The notes under the pieces are model-generated. The model worked only from the letters and a program-made list of their open reading frames with translations, was not told where the DNA came from and made no database searches. From positions 2,599,001 to 2,663,000 of the forward strand of contig CM020502.1 in NCBI GenBank assembly GCA_009823395.1: a stretch of 64,000 nucleotides of DNA. Direction: 5' to 3'. The position numbers were made by a program, and so were the translations under genes. Below are positions 11,701-23,779 of this stretch, piece after piece. The stretch comes from Thamnaconus septentrionalis. Its lineage: Eukaryota > Chordata > Actinopteri > Tetraodontiformes > Monacanthidae. Within the stretch, counting starts at the first letter, position 1. Every line of letters begins with the position of its first letter.

Positions 11701-12580
11701 AAGAAAACCCGTGAGAACGACGACCATTTATGTTTCTCGCAGCGCACTCGTCCCCCCGCCGAGCGTCCCACTAACGTTTTTCTTAACCCTAACCCTGGCC
11801 TGACGGAAGGGTGTCGCGCCAGGTCGCCTCCAGTCTGAGCCTTGGCCTTTGTCCGCTGACGTGCTCTGCTTCATCTTATGATCGTCCAGTCCTGGGGTGG
11901 CCAAACTTTTTGACTCCTGGGGCCAGAATGGGTTGTAAAGTGTGACAGAGGGGCCGGACCAGGAGCAGATGGATGGAGTGTTTTGGTGACCCACCTCATA
12001 GGTGAAAAACATATATATATAATGAAATAAGTAGAAACCGTGCTTTAATGTCAATTGAAAATGAACAAAAGGGTTACAACAAAATGTGTGTCTTTGAAGC
12101 CCCAGGGTATTTAGCTCTTTATTAAAAAGACTGTTGAAACACTGAAACAATGGATGAAGTGCAGCTATTTCATCACTTGCTTACTATTAATATCATTTCT
12201 TCAAGTTCGGCGACCGGATTAGAACGCTTAACGGGCCGCATATGGCCCCCGGGCCGTAGTTTGCCCATGCCTGATCTATTCAGTAGATTCAGAAGTAGGG
12301 AAAAAATTGGATTTTTTTTTCCCGTGGTAAGCATCTTCCGTGTGACATCCAGTGACAAAAACACAACCGTCCTTAACTCCCCCAAACACCTCCAGTTATC
12401 AGCCAGTGGGCCATCTTCGCCATCAGGAACCTCCTTGAAAACAACGCACAGAACCAGGAGCTGGTCGCCGGCCTGGAGCGCCGCGGGACGACCGACTACT
12501 CCGCCCTCAGGGAGCTGGGATTCGCGGTGGAGGAGCGGGATGGAAGCTTGCTGCTGAAACCCATGAGGAAGGACTCTTAA
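4901..12580 (+). CDS. atxn10: Ataxin-10, complete, 11 coding exons, 470 aa
   Basis: Exons: 4901-5031, 5624-5794, 6640-6716, 6814-6910, 7076-7240, 7344-7424, 7824-7980, 8125-8242, 8872-9047, 10955-11016 and 12403-12580; phases agree at every junction. The start is [18 protein letters not shown]. Family hallmarks appear in order: [11 protein letters not shown] (human TECFRCLRNAC), [40 protein letters not shown] and [11 protein letters not shown], then [15 protein letters not shown]. The last part, about residues 369-460, is the ataxin-10 C-terminal domain within an ARM-like helical repeat protein. Human ATXN10 is 475 aa, cytoplasmic, linked to neuronal survival and cytokinesis; intron ATTCT expansion causes SCA10. 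The exon 10/11 junction is in frame only with the acceptor at 12401-12402, giving NNPQW where human has SNPFLTEW. The more typical acceptor at 12394-12395 would frameshift and stop within about 15 codons. Confidence 0.93.
6264..6454 (+). repeat. (TG)n/(TA)n compound microsatellite in atxn10 intron 2
   Basis: Alternating TG and TA dinucleotide blocks cover about 190 bp and end in a short CA block. Apparent open frames here (Cys-Val or Ile-Tyr repeats) are artefacts of the dinucleotides. Confidence 0.95.
8700..8781 (+). repeat. (CTA)n/(ATA)n trinucleotide tract in atxn10 intron 8
   Basis: About 13 CTA-type units, one interrupted, run directly into about 12 AAT/GAT units. The tract ends about 90 bp before the exon 9 acceptor. 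Confidence 0.95.
11892..12273 (+). mobile_element. Nonautonomous hAT-like DNA transposon, copy 1 (atxn10 intron 10)
   Basis: The element runs from CTGGGGTGGCCAAAC to the inverted end AGTTTGCCCATGCCTG and contains GGGCCG and GGCCCCCGGGCC motifs near its ends. Two further copies are in the window: 46082-46412 (opposite orientation, one end missing) and 48888-49220. The terminal pattern resembles hAT-family ends (CAGGGGTNGGCAAAC). No transposase is present and no clear 8-bp target duplication was found. It ends about 130 bp before atxn10 exon 11. Confidence 0.6.
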
Positions 12581-12605
12581 AGATAAAAAAAAAAAAAAAA
12601 AAAAG

Positions 12606-12704
12606 AATAAAAATCTCATGCCGACTAGTATTTCTGCAGGAAGGACTCGGGGTGCATGCGCACGTGCGAAAACATGTACCTCACGTGTGACGTCTGCAAT
12701 TAAA
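12606..12704 (+). terminator. atxn10: Poly(A) signals of atxn10
   Basis: AATAAA at 12606-12611 lies only 26 bp after the stop codon, following an A-rich run. An ATTAAA variant at 12699-12704 with GT-rich sequence after it (GTGTTGTC) may be the main site. A further AATAAA at 14035-14040 could serve a long 3'UTR. Confidence 0.5.
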
Positions 12705-14690
12705 GTGTTGTCTATGAGCTGCTCCATAGCTGCATGTTTTGCATTCCCTCTAACAATTAACAACGCAGCTGGCAAAAGATTACACGGGGGAAAAAAAGTA
12801 TGTTAGGAAGGTATTTTATTTATTTAGGAATTTGTAATGAGCTTTAGGTTCTCACTAGTGGTTGTGTTCTAGCTAATAGGAGGTTAAAAGACATTCTTGA
12901 CATATTAAAAAAAGACCAATAATAAAAGCCTGACCTAGGCAATGGGAAATTAGTAGTCTGGGGGAGGCGAGCACACGCTGGCACCTTCGCGAGAAGGACG
13001 CTTTGTGTGTTTTGTTTTTTTTAATCCAAAGACAAAAGAGCACCGCAGCGTCCGGGCCCTTCAGTTCTCGCACACACTGACGTTCTCAGCAGGGGTCAGG
13101 GTTTAATCCCAGGCTGCCCGTGACTTCTGCTGTAACCCAGGAACGGAGAGTGAACAGAACGTGATGTAATCAACCCCCACCCGCACCCCCCACTAGTGTC
13201 GGCTACTTAGAGGCTTTGTCTTTTTCCATCCTCATTCAAAACTCTTTAAATAGGTGCATACGAATACTGTCGTTAATGGCATGAACACAGTCGGGCAACT
13301 GAGGAGTGGAAAATGAAATAATTGAGTAATACTGACCTGCATGGTATTCATACTGTTTTAGTCGAGCTGGTTCGCTTTTGTATTGCTTTCTAAGCCATTT
13401 GTGACTTGAAGCAATCGGAGAGACCGATAGTGAACCTTTCTGCACTTAAACAATTTCTCGTCTCTATTTAAGGCATACTTGCAATGCATTGGGACTAATA
13501 GCTTTGGCGATGTTTATTATATGAATGGACTAAACTAACCTGATGGGGGCTGGGGGGCCGGGCAGAGGATTGTAAAATAATGTCAACATTGAAGTAGGAA
13601 CAAAGTAGGAAAGCACAGGTGCAGTTCTGCTTTGATTTTTTTTTTGTGAAAATATTAATGAGTTTTGTCCAGGAGATGCTTCATGCTACTGTTTAGTAGA
13701 CTTCTTCAATGTCTGGACTTAATTTGAAAATGCTGTTTAAGGTCAAGAGTTTTTGTTTTGTTTTGTTTGTATTTTCTTGGTAACAGTCTGTCTTCCCAAT
13801 AGACCTCATCATGATCTTAACACATCATCGTATTATTAACGCCATAAGAATTACAGGGCTGCGGTCGGAGACAGGCGACTGACTTTTACACAGCTGCCAC
13901 CTTGTGGACAGACGGCCGTGTTTGTTTAACATGACTTCCGTCGCCCCTGGGACAAATATTTGTTATTTATAATATGTTAATTTTCCTACCCCTTGCGCAT
14001 CCTTCTGCATCCTGTAAGGATTTGACATCCTCTAAATAAAACGTGTACCTGGAGTACTGTCTGCAATCTTTTATCTTTTTTTAATAGAGAAGAATAAATA
14101 AATGAAACCATGTGCTGTGGCTGCAGCTCGCCGAGGTCAAAGATAGAGCAAGGCCACGCCGAGCGAGACCGGGAGCATTAATCTGCAGGCTAAGCTGAGC
14201 CGTTTTGACACCTCGACAAAGCAGCGCTTTGCGGGCCCGCCCACGCCCTGCCCCACCCTGTTTGCACTACCTCTGATTCCCCCCTTTCTTTCTTTCTCTT
14301 TTTTTTTTTTTTAATGACAAAAACGCATCGAAAAACAATCGGCCGCCGCTCTCCCCTCAATCCGCCCAGCATAGTGAAGGGGAGCTTACTCGGTTCCGGT
14401 CCCCAGGATTTCAGACGGCTAACAAAACAGCCGTTACTCGCGCTCCACTGGCTGGCTGCAATGCTTTTCAGGCGCACAGGAAGGAGGCTGTGCGAGTCAG
14501 CCGCTGGCTTGAATGAGGTGGCACGGTCACTGCCGCCTGCTCACCTCGTGTCAGCCAGGGCCAGAGGTTACCGCATGGCGGGCCGTACCATGGCTGTATT
14601 ATGTGTGTGTGTGACTGTGTGTAACTGTAAAAGAGGGGAAATGTGACATAAAACTCAAGAGGCATTTAAAAAAAAAAAAACAGACTCAAT
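12705..14690. other. Convergent intergenic region between atxn10 and wnt7b
   Basis: About 2 kb separate the 3' ends of two genes transcribed towards each other. No exon, RNA gene or clear mobile element was recognised. Open frames here are short and unconserved. Confidence 0.6.
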
Positions 14691-14691
14691 T

Positions 14692-16694
14692 TTTATTTGT
14701 TTAAAAACAAAACAACCATTTCATGTTTGTGAGCAGCAGTCGGACCGAACAGACAAAGTTGCAGTTGCTTGATAGAAGGCCATACAGGCGTGCTTCTAAA
14801 ACGCAGCCCTAACGTCTCGACGAAAAATGGAGAGGCGAGAAATGCGGAGAGTGACGGTATACACAAGCTGGCGCGTCTCTGAAGCTTTTTTAACCCCTCC
14901 TTCACCCCCACCCCGTGACCGCCTCGCATTTCCGAGTTCCTTTCGGGAAAAGATTGCGTCTGAATTCTCAGATCGCATCTCAGTCGGCTTCGGTGAGGAG
15001 GGGAAGTTTGACTCAAAAGGCGCACGGTTCCAATTAGCTTACAGCTCTCAAACCTAAAAAACAAAACAAACAAAAAAAACAATAACACACAAAAACACTT
15101 GTAGATATTGTACGTTCTTTTCCTTCACCTATAAATGACATAAAGTGCCACATTCCTCGTAGAAAAATATACTCTTCAAATTGTTCCGTAAATTTATAGA
15201 AAGCCTCCGTAAACATTAGCCAAAAAATAGCTCTTGGGGGAGGTGGTGGTGGTGGTGGGGGGCTCGATCCTCTTTTCGCTCCCCACCCCCCAGCCACCAC
15301 TACCCCCGCCCCCCACAGCCTTGTGTGGTTAAGGCACATGCCATCCAGCCAGGCGGGCCTAAACCGCGGTGGAAGGCCTTGTGTAAGCAGAGGCGCATCC
15401 CGTTGGAATTTGCCGTTTTTGTGCCGCTCATGGGAACGCCGTGATGTGTCTGAACGGCCGCCGCACCCCGGCAGAGGGTTCCCGAGCGAGCCTTTTCACA
15501 CGAGGACCTCGAGGACCCCCCTGCCCACGCCCTAACCCCACCCCACCCCCTTCTGAAAAAACAAAACCCGTTCACGCGGACAACTTGGATGCTTAAAATA
15601 GTTTGGGAAGATTTTCTGCCTCTTTGAGTTTTGGCGCAACAAAAGGGCCAACGAAAAGGCGTGTGTGTGTATGTGTGTGTGAGTGTCCTCGAGAGACATG
15701 TTAAGCACTAGATAGCAAAGCCCCACCCCAACCCCCGAATCCCTTGTCCCACCCACCTCACAATTACTTCTATCCCCGTAACAAAAGAAGGAAACTTAAC
15801 CGCGCGATTGCAAAACAAACAAACAAACATAAAAACAAAAGAATGCCGCTGACAATGGAATGAGGAAACAAAAAAAGATCTAGTTTTTTCCCCCCGTCAG
15901 TCTGTTACGCCGTCTTAAGTTCTATCAGTAGCAACTAAAGGTTATGAACGTTGGTTGACTGTTGGTTGAATGTTTGAAAGGCTGAAGGCCTTCACCGACT
16001 GCATGACGATCATTTGCGCAGGTCAAACTGATGATTGACGAGACCATTTTTCAGGAATTTTTGTACACAGAGCTCAAGACAACACAAGTCCAAAACCCTT
16101 TCAGACACTTTTACCTTGTCACACACAAACTGATGCTCCGACTGGTCTGATGAGTTTCAAACCCAAACAATTTTCTCTTTTCTTCACGCCGTTTATTACC
16201 GATAAACCTGGTGTACCAAGTACCTGAAAGGGTTTTGTGGTGTTTCAATACATAAATAAACATCCTTTACTTTCAGTGTTCAACGTATTACAGTGTTTCG
16301 CACAGTCAGAAGGAATTGGCCGCCGTCTTTCTTTTTCTCCTCCTCGATGCTTTTTCCGCATAGGAGTCTGTTGGCTGCCTTTCGGGTTGAATCTTTCCGT
16401 CATCCAACTACGGTCAAGCACTGTTTTGCGGGGAGTTTTTGCAACAGGTGCACGAGAGACCGTCCTCTCGCCTTCAGAACCAGCATGCAAAGAAAAATCT
16501 TTTCCCCTAGTACGGAGTACGAGCAGTCATACTTGTACTCCCCAATGCTCACGAAAGTCTGCTTTTCTTCTTCTTTTAGAAACTCCAAGACTTCAACAAA
16601 AAGTGCAAATTGTTAAATAAATACGTTCCTTCACCTCCAAGGTCGGTCCTCATCCTTGTCCTCAACCCCGGCTTTCACCGCTCTTTTTCTTCCG
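14692..16694 (-). terminator. wnt7b: Putative 3'UTR of wnt7b with two poly(A) signals
   Basis: On the minus strand, AATAAA motifs occur at 16197-16192 (about 0.5 kb after the stop) and 14697-14692 (about 2 kb after). The intervening sequence is free of long credible reading frames and includes a C-rich tract near 15233-15310. Use of the distal site is inferred. Confidence 0.45.
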
Positions 16695-19600
16695 CTACTT
16701 GCACGTGAAGACCTCGGACCTCTCGCTGCACGTGTTGCACTTGACCACGCAGCACCAGTGGAACTTGCAGTTGCACTGCCAGACGCGCGTGTAGTGGTGC
16801 GTGTTGTGGCCGCGGCCGCAGCACATCATACCACAGCTGTCGCCGCCCGTCGACGTGCCGTTGCACAGGCGGCCCCGTGTGCCCGTGCTCCCAGTGGCCA
16901 TGTCCTCCTCGCAGTAGTTGGGCGAGCGCTCCAGGTACACCAAGTCCGTGTCTGTGGGCTTCTGGAAGCCACGCGCCTCCTTGACCCGCAGGAAGGAGGG
17001 CTGGCGGAGGCGCGAGGCACGCACGGGCTCCACCTGGACGGCGTCGCCGTAGCGCTCCTTCAGGAGGTGGCCGATCTCTCGGAACTTAGGCAGCGTGATC
17101 CAGCAGGTCTTAGTGGTGCAGGAGCCGGAGACGCCGTGGCACTTGCACTCCAGCTTCATCCGCTCCTCCAAGACCTGATGGCGGGGAGAAGTACAAATAC
17201 TTTGTTACTGTCCTTCAGTAGATTTTTCAGGTATCTCTGTGCTTTCTGGAGTATTTGAGTTTGTCTGATGCATTTTTGCTTTTACTCCCCATATTTGTCC
17301 ACAAGTATCTGTACTTTTGACTCCTTGCATTGAAAAAAACATGCTTGTTACTTTTGTGTTTAAAGGTGTTTAAAAGATACAAATTCTGCTCAAAGTAATT
17401 CACTTATTATCATCACAGCTGTTGCTTGCAGTGGAACTATTTGACCGAAGCTGTTGTGTCGTGAGATATAAAAGTGGATGATTTTAGAGCGAGATTATTT
17501 CAGAGTACCTCGGCTCTGGGGCCACTGTTCAGTATGTTTTCAGTACAAAAAAAAACAAATGTAGAAAATTACATTGGCTATTGTTATTAAAAGTGTAGAC
17601 ATCCAATAATTAAGTTGATTTATGTTTTTCCAGTTGCTTCTCAAAGTTGATACAATTTTTTTTTTTTCAAAAAGGAGCATGACATATGGTGTAGTTTGCG
17701 CCCACTCAAGCATTACAATGGCAGTGTGTAGTTTGTATAGTCGATCATAAAAAAAAGTCACATCATTTCAAAACTATTTTTTAGACTCATGGTCCTGTTT
17801 AGTATGAAACAATAGTGCTGCTAGGAAAAACAAAAACAAAAAAGGTGAGATGTTGGACCTGGTCATGGATAATTTCCAGTTTCATATTTTATTCCTCGAC
17901 TGCTTGGTTGTTTGTTTGTAATTATCTGCCCATTTCATGTTGAGGGTTGTGATCTCATCAAGTGATAATAAAAACAGCACATTAAATTCCCATTATGTAG
18001 CCAAAAAAATGTTCTGGCCAATCATTCATTAGGAATGCCTGATGTTTTTTTCATGTGTAGCAAAAACACATTTCTCTTTGTAGCTGCTGCTGTTTGTGCG
18101 GTTTTGCCATGGTGATGTTTGTCCAAAGCAGCCCAGATGTTGATCCACTGCTGTGTTCCGTGAGCTAGAGGCAAATTCTTCATCTGCTGTCTTTTTATGT
18201 TGACGAAACTGTGATTTCTATTTTTTTGTTTTGTTTTGACATATCATTACTGGGCATCTGGGTAAATATTATTTCAAAGATTTACATTTAGTTTTGACAT
18301 GTGCTGGACAATAGTACGAGGTTGACAGTAGTTTTCCAAACACTAGTTTAGGAAAACCAATGGTTAACAGGTGGAGTATAAAGAATGCTCAAGGCATTTT
18401 GAAAGACGGCCCCCTGTGAAATATTTCATCACCTTTCGCCCGGCCTCGTTGTTGTGCAGGTTCATGAGGCGGCGGGCGTTTTTCTTGATCTCCCGGGCGT
18501 CCACGAAGCGCCGCGAGAACTCCACGCCGTACTTGACGTCGGCCGAGCAGCCACCCCACTTCCACCCTTCCTCCTGGTAGTCGTGGTAGCCCTGCTTCTC
18601 ACGGTCGCAGCCGCACTGGCTGAGGTTGCCCTGGCTGCAGGCTGTGGTGACAGCGTGTGCTACACCCGCCGCCGTGATGGCGTAGGTAAACGCCGCCTCT
18701 CTGCTGCCTGCGGGGGGGGGGCAGAAGAAGAAGTCGAGATGAAAAGTTGAAAAAAGAAAACTTTGCTGACGAGTGGGTAGGAATGCCACTGAAAACACTA
18801 AGAGTTTCCTCCTGAAAAAAAAGTGCACAGATGCGTAGTGCATTTTTATTTAATCTGCAATGAGAAAGAGTTCCAGAAAACATGTTTAGCCCTCTGGTTA
18901 CAGCCTCCTGCAAAAAGGCTTGATTATAACTCACGACAGGCGTCTATATTATGCGGGACTTTTAACCCATATTAGTCAAGTGTAATTTCTCAGACTCAGG
19001 CAGATTCAATGAAACCAAAAATGAGGGACATAGAAGTCAGAAACTGCAGGTGCATTTAAGATGGGATGCATGCATGGGATCGGGTATCACGGCTAGTTTA
19101 CCTCCTTTTTTTTTTTTTTGTCTTTGGCACTTTTCAGTCTGGCAAAGATGGCAAAGTGTCAGGAATGACAAATGGCAGTGGGTTGTCTGACTTTATTAAA
19201 ACAACACCAGCAAGCTGGAGGAGGAAAGAAAGAAAGCCGCAAGTACCGATTTTGGGGGAATGAATCATTGCGGATTTTGCCGAAAGTTTGAAAGAGCGTC
19301 GCCGCTGATCGTTTGTCTTCGGCTGTTTAATGAAGATTAAAGGACATGACTCTGGAAAGCGTCAACTTGGATGAGTGTCTTCTAAAAACTTCAAAGTAAT
19401 TTGGATTCTCATCAAGTTTTTTTTTTCTTTTTTCTCAACCTTCTTTGACATCTGTGCCGGCAGTCTGTCGCCGTTACAAAAGTAGAGGGACATCTGCAGG
19501 CCGACTTGTAGAGTGGTGGCCGTGGCTCAGCCTCCGTCTTAATGTTTCTCATCATCGGAATTTCTCACGCGGGTTAAGTGTCACTCAGCGTCCACGCGGG

Positions 19601-22600
19601 GCGGTGCGCATTATTACGGAAAACGATATGGGGCTGCCTTTTTGCGTGTTGAAATAATCTGTGGCCTTGCATAGCAGAGATGTGCCTGTTTCCAAGCTCT
19701 TTTGTGTGTGTGTGTGTGCATGTGTGTGCGTGTGTCACCAGTTGAACTTGAGAGTAAACACATTTATATTTATGGCGGCAGTGGTGGAGGAGGAGGAGGA
19801 GGAGGAAATGAAGTTATTGGCACCGCTGTTGGTAACGGGATACCCCGCCATTCCAATCAGGGCCAGGCTGGGCCTTTTGTTCCTCTCCCAAACTGCCTGA
19901 GCGTTAACGCATGGCGTCTCCGCTCAGAGGCGATTCCGATGGCTCTCTTCCAACCTGACTCACGGAAACCATCAGCCCCGCGCGGTTCCACCCGGGCCTA
20001 TAACTCATAACAAAACCCCAAAGTCTTCTCTCATCGACTGAAATTCACCACCCGCTCGGACGTGCTGTTACTGTTACCGCCCGGCTCGCCTCAAGGCGTC
20101 AGGGAGCATTGCGTGTGCCAGGCAGCTATCTCCCCTTTTTTTACGGCATGATTTTTGCATGATTGCGCGTCCACGCCACGCAAAAGGTTTCCATTGTCGC
20201 CGTCCAGCAGCTAGAGCTGACTTCGATTAGTGGTTAAGCATGAATCACCCGTGGTGTTCCTCGACCACCCTAATGAACACACGGGCCCCCCGGCAGGTCA
20301 ATTAAGTAGAGCGTCGGATGGCGCATTAGCCACTGGAGACGAAGGTTCAGGTTGCATCCTGCAGTTGTGAATGTCTTTGTAAAGGCCAATGTAATCGTTG
20401 AGTTCCACATTTTACCCGTTTTCACATTTTCGTTATTTGTCCTGCACTCCAGTGTAGTAGAAAATTGCTGTTCCTTATCCAAAAAACCTCAAGAAACAGC
20501 ATATTTACCTGAGTTTGATGTCTAATAATGCTTGTTTTTGTACTTTTGCTAAAATTGGTTCCACAAGTTTGGAAGGAGACCAAAACAAAGCGACTGGGAG
20601 GTATCGTAGCCTTTGTGACATTGCAAAAGGTCCATTTCCAGACCTGTGTTTTGGCACTCAAGTTCTGAAAAGCGAGGATGGACTCTTCTTCGTTACAGGG
20701 CTCCTCATTGCCAAGCCAGTGACACATTATTTTAAGAACACATTGACAAAGTGAATTCTGCAAAACGTGTTACCCCCTCATATCATTTATCGCCCTGGTC
20801 TAATCTTTGCGCGGATACCGTTGAATCAAGTTCCTTCTCGTTTGGTAAAGTTGTCTTCCTGGGAAGGTCTGGACAACTGCGACGGGGTCCAAATTTTTCC
20901 CCTCTCTGAGCTCGTTTCCACACCACAGGAGAAAAGAGACATTTCCTCTGACAAAAGAAATAAAGGGATCCAGACGTCTGTCCGCCTGTCTCCTGTGTAG
21001 AAAGAAGTGATTGCTCCCAGAGCTGCAAGATTAAACATGGATCCAAACCCACAGCGAGACCGCAACAAAACATTTTCGGACTGGGACACAATTTATATAA
21101 GAGGTTCACGTTAGGAGCAAACCGGCTTCTGTGAGAAATTAAAGAATGAGAGGACTTCGGCTGCCGAGGTGTACAGATTGTGTTGTTTTTTTTGGATTCT
21201 AGCTGGGTTTATTGCCAGAAGCAATGCTGAATACATGAAGAGTCACAGTGACCAATGGTGAGGCAGAAACTGAATCTCGTACGAGGGGGCTAACAGTTTT
21301 TCCCCCCATCTCTCCTCTCGGCTTTTGAACAATGCCGAGGATCCGTCACCATTCCAGCTGGCTGTGGTTCCGAAAAATTTCCTCAAGTCAAGGTTCACCG
21401 CCATCTCAGAAGTCAGTTTTTGTGCCACTCGGTCGGAGCATGCTGCGGTGCGGACAACAAATACGGGACGCTTGAGGGTAGAAGAAGAACAGCCAGGAGA
21501 TGGGCCGCAGTGCCGAGCTGAGCTCATCCGTGTCTTCTTCAACAGTCCATTGATCTTCGAGAATTGCAAGATCCAATCTCGCGCAAACCCGCGGAAAGAT
21601 CCCTCTGACCCGTGCATCGCACATCTCGTACTTATGAAGCTGAAATGCAGTTGAGTGGAGTCGGGGGGATTCGCTTCAGTCTCTCGTGGCCTTGCGGTCA
21701 AGGTCTTGAAGGTGCCAAGCTGCCTGGGCCACAAATGTTCCCAGTGAGGATTAGAGTTTTTTTCCTGCTTTTGTTGCAGCTCATTTCTTTTTCTTTCGCT
21801 CCTCATTTCCAGTAATCTCGCAGAGATCGAATTGTTTAATTGAAGGCCCCGTTATGCTCAAAAATTTGCTTTTTCGCCTATTCAGCTGTGCTTTCTGACA
21901 ACGCGCGTCTCCGAACTGACAGCGATCCTCTGAAAATTAGGAGTTTCTGCAGCTACATCCCTTGCTTTTGATCCTCTCCATAACATATGGGCGCCAAAAG
22001 ACTCACTTCTGGAAAACAAGTCCTTTACGAGGTCACGAAGGGCACCCTTGCCCTGGTCTCCTGGTTGGGCGTCAACACTTCCAGCCAAGTGCTCGTTACA
22101 TCCTGTGAGCGCTTCTGTTTATCCCCTTTCAAAGATATTGGAAGGTCCATCAGCAGGAATCTAAAACCAAAGCTGGAGGGTGTAAACAGAGGGCTAAATT
22201 GCCTGATCTACCCATCTTTTTTTATTCCGCAATTTACCATGTGATGCATCTGGATGTCTCAGATTGGAAAACTGAACATCTGGAAAAAAAAAAAAAACAA
22301 CAGCGCAAAAAAAAAAAAAAAAAAAAGGTCAATCGAAAATCAAACGGCCCCCGAACAGACTGACCTACTCTGAGCTCTTGTCCAAAGACGGTCCTCTCGC
22401 CCAGGGCTGAGCAGTTCCAGCGGCCGTAGCGGAACTGGTACTGGCACTCGTTGATGCCCAGCTGGGCGCCTTCGCCGATGACGATGATGGCGTCCGGGCG
22501 AGTCTGGCAAAGAGCCCTCTGACGCGGGGCCAGTCCTGGGATCTTATTGCAGATGATGTTGGCGCCCAGAGCCACCACGGAGGACAGCGCCCTGCGGAGT

Positions 22601-22715
22601 GGAGACAGAGACGGCAATACAAGTCACCTTCAGGACAGATTTGGGACTTTAAGTTAAGTGCAGTTGTGGTTGCAGGCAACTTGCATTCTTCCCCCCCTTG
22701 CTGCCACACACAAAT

Positions 22716-22760
<45 letters not shown>

Positions 22761-23470
22761 TCATTTTAAACGCCATGGATTCCCAAAAAAGTTATAAAAG
22801 AGAACAATAGTTAATTTTAGAAAGGAGTCGACATTCCGCTCACTTCTTGCTGCTGGCTGTTACACAAAACATGAACGGCCGCAGCTATTTTTGAGTTTTC
22901 TTTTTTTTGTGAGTGTTGCGAATGTGAGGCATGCATGGTGCGGCAATGAGAGGGGCCTGGGTCTCTTAATGCCCTGAGAGAGCTCATTACATTTATAATG
23001 GAGCAGGCCAACGTGACTGTTTTTCCCCATACGCTGCCTTCCCAATATGGCTCTTGTCTGACTTCTTTGGTGGTTCGCCTCTGATGTGTAAATCCAAGAG
23101 ATCGGGTTCTGTGGTCAGCACCGCATAGTATTATAGACCAATACACTTCTTGATCTCGTATAAAAATGTGTATTTTTTTTTATGTGTGAGTTGTGCGTTT
23201 GTCCAGAAGTGAAAAGGCCCCAACTGGTCATGTTGACTAAATCTAATCCATCATACATCATGAAGTAAAAGTGTTCTACCACAGTGGAACATCATTGACC
23301 CACATTGCGTTAATTTTTGTTGATCCATTTTTATATTTACAAAACAGAAACAAATCACAATAACACAGCACATTAACATTTAATTATAATTACATTTAAT
23401 TAGCTGCACTTTGCTCTCCTGTGCTGTCTTTAGCAAGATCATGCATTTCCCCAAACTATCTATCTATCTG

Positions 23471-23549
<79 letters not shown>

Positions 23550-23779
23550 CTATCTACCTACGGGCAACACTTTCGGTGCGCTCTTTGAAGCGCACACCTG
23601 CGTTTAAGCGGCGCTTGGTGCGTAATTGCGCGCGTAAGGTGGCCGTCACATGCTGCTGACAGAAAAATAGCGGGGAATAGCGAGGAAAAAACGTACAGGT
23701 AGCTGCCGCTGGTGAGGATGAGGAAGATCTGCGGGTAGTAGACGGACAGCAGCGCGCTGCGGGACGAGATGATGAGCAT
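16695..23779 (-). CDS. wnt7b: Wnt7b secreted ligand, complete, four coding exons, 354 aa
   Basis: Exons in transcript order: 23779-23697, 22591-22365, 18707-18433 and 17174-16695 (TAG), with phases 2, 1 and 0 at the junctions. Residues 1-28 are a hydrophobic signal peptide ([19 protein letters not shown] and on). The mature part has all 24 Wnt cysteines, the [10 protein letters not shown] motif with acyl-acceptor Ser211 (human Ser206), N-glycosylation sequons at Asn87, Asn131 and Asn300, and the C-terminal CNCKFHWCC...[11 protein letters not shown]. It is palmitoleoylated by Porcupine in the ER, carried by Wntless and signals through Frizzled/LRP5/6; with Gpr124/Reck it acts in CNS vessels. 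It is nearly identical to human WNT7B outside exon 1. Exon 1 is the alternative type, not the human MHRNFRKWIF type. It converges on atxn10. Introns are short (1.1, 3.7 and 1.3 kb). The a/b teleost paralogue cannot be decided. Confidence 0.96.
22281..22326 (-). repeat. Two poly-U tracts just inside wnt7b intron 2
   Basis: On the transcript strand, two homopolymer T runs of about 13 and 20 nt lie 40-85 nt downstream of the exon 2 donor. U-rich sequence after a 5' splice site can bind TIA-type splicing factors; here it may equally be slippage. Confidence 0.8.
22720..22757 (+). repeat. (CA)n microsatellite in wnt7b intron 1
   Basis: About 18 CA units lie 130 bp upstream (in transcript sense) of the exon 2 acceptor. 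Confidence 0.95.
23456..23561 (+). repeat. (TATC)n tetranucleotide microsatellite in wnt7b intron 1
   Basis: About 25 TATC units with one TGTC interruption near the left end and degenerate ends (CTATCTACCTAC). The tract ends 135 bp from the wnt7b exon 1 donor, so it is transcribed in the short first intron. Confidence 0.95.

Noticed and set aside
11783..11797. Telomere-like TAACCCTAACCC
   Set aside because: Only two units, in an intron; no sign of an interstitial telomeric array.
16656..17258. 200-codon open frame antisense to wnt7b exon 4
   Set aside because: Shadow of GC-rich third positions in a highly conserved coding exon; it extends only slightly past the exon and has Ala/Leu/Val-biased composition.
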